Of a DNA stretch of 64,000 nucleotides, positions 63,929 to 64,000 are shown in pieces. Source of the stretch: Sulfitobacter sp. SK012 (lineage in GTDB: Bacteria > Pseudomonadota > Alphaproteobacteria > Rhodobacterales > Rhodobacteraceae); contig NZ_CP025804.1 of assembly GCF_003352085.1 (NCBI RefSeq), positions 310,001-374,000 on the forward strand, written 5' to 3'. The position numbers and the translations under genes are program-made. The notes below the pieces were generated by a model. The model did no database searches and was not told the origin of the DNA. It worked only from the letters and a program-made list of their open reading frames with translations. The number at the start of each line of letters is the position of its first letter. The stretch's first letter is position 1.

Positions 63929-64000
63929 TTATCGGAGCACTTTGCCGTCGGGCCAGCGGATGTCCTGCTCAACCGTAATTTGTTGCTCTGCTCCGGGTGC
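63929..64000 (-). CDS. C-terminal end of an unidentified gene (partial)
   Basis: Only 23 codons before the window edge are visible: APGAEQQITVEQDIRWPDGK then VLR and stop TAA at 63929-63931. Too short to assign. Convergent with sbtB, with a 9-nt gap. Confidence 0.5.
   Translation of the reverse strand, partial: APGAEQQITVEQDIRWPDGKVLR

Noticed and set aside
1..64000. CRISPR arrays, tRNA, rRNA, prophage or insertion elements
   Set aside because: No regular repeats with spacers, no recognisable tRNA or rRNA sequence, and no transposase or integrase gene were seen.

Overview
The window looks like chromosomal DNA of a Roseobacter-group alphaproteobacterium (Rhodobacterales). This is inferred from gene content and protein style: an aerobic cobalamin pathway with CobF, DUF1636, DUF2794, an NDUFS6-like zinc finger protein, a stand-alone YggT, the gpmI-envC-ctpA block, paaK/paaI, and a MoxR-DUF58-DUF4159 operon. 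Packing is dense: co-directional neighbours often share ATGA or GTGA overlaps, and several convergent pairs overlap by 3-16 nt. I saw no rRNA, tRNA, CRISPR array, insertion sequence, integrase or prophage gene. The window reads as ordinary core chromosome with several unusual protein architectures.

Layout. 1-1894: end of a cobalamin operon (cobB end, SUMT cobA, DUF1636, cobF). 1891-7263 (minus): arfB, a leader-like non-coding block with a tiny ORF, a YhhQ-type transporter, a phytase-like esterase domain protein, mepA, a UMF1-type MFS carrier and a hotdog thioesterase. 7388-10616 (plus): yggT, recQ, yaaA. 10601-12772 (minus): a cytosolic hybrid histidine kinase. 12904-20354 (plus): alpha-2-macroglobulin and penicillin-binding protein 1C, a periplasmic defence/repair pair. 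20351-27046 (minus): the four-gene MoxR/DUF58/DUF4159/GATase-like operon. 27117-28894 (plus): DUF1285, hydroxypyruvate isomerase-like protein, DUF2798. 28899-34788 (minus): OmdA-like protein, polA, zinc finger protein, DUF1203, and a LuxR regulator fused to a degenerate alpha/beta hydrolase. 35254-39248 (plus): gpmI, envC-like, ctpA, then a clear terminator. 39449-43022 (minus): two roseobacter-type hypotheticals, a lipoprotein apparently starting at CTG, and ilvD. 43128-49443 (plus): a pseudo-ABC exporter with a cyclic-nucleotide-binding domain, a CPBP membrane protease, accD, folC. 49462-55864: zapE (minus), an MFS carrier (plus), then ocd-like, HAD, YaiI, fghA and AEC carrier (minus). 56072-58711: TetR with an I78 protease-inhibitor lipoprotein (plus), paaK-paaI (minus). 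58828-61820: DUF2794 (plus), NlpC/P60, leucyl aminopeptidase and a degenerate HPt-like protein (minus). 61965-63919 (plus): beta-carbonic anhydrase, SbtA bicarbonate transporter and SbtB-like PII protein, a compact inorganic-carbon module. The window ends in the 3' end of a minus-strand gene.

The most unusual items are: (1) the pseudo-ABC transporter/cNMP-sensor translationally coupled to a CPBP protease at 43128-47164, in which Walker A, signature and Walker B motifs are all lost; (2) the LuxR regulator whose C-terminal hydrolase domain has lost its nucleophile and catalytic His, suggesting a ligand receptor; (3) the 2468-2637 block, where an 18-codon ORF has a Shine-Dalgarno complementary to the whole 16S 3' tail, followed by three hairpins and an anti-SD copy; (4) the carbonic anhydrase-SbtA-SbtB module. 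Functional statements are family-based inference; no database search was possible.
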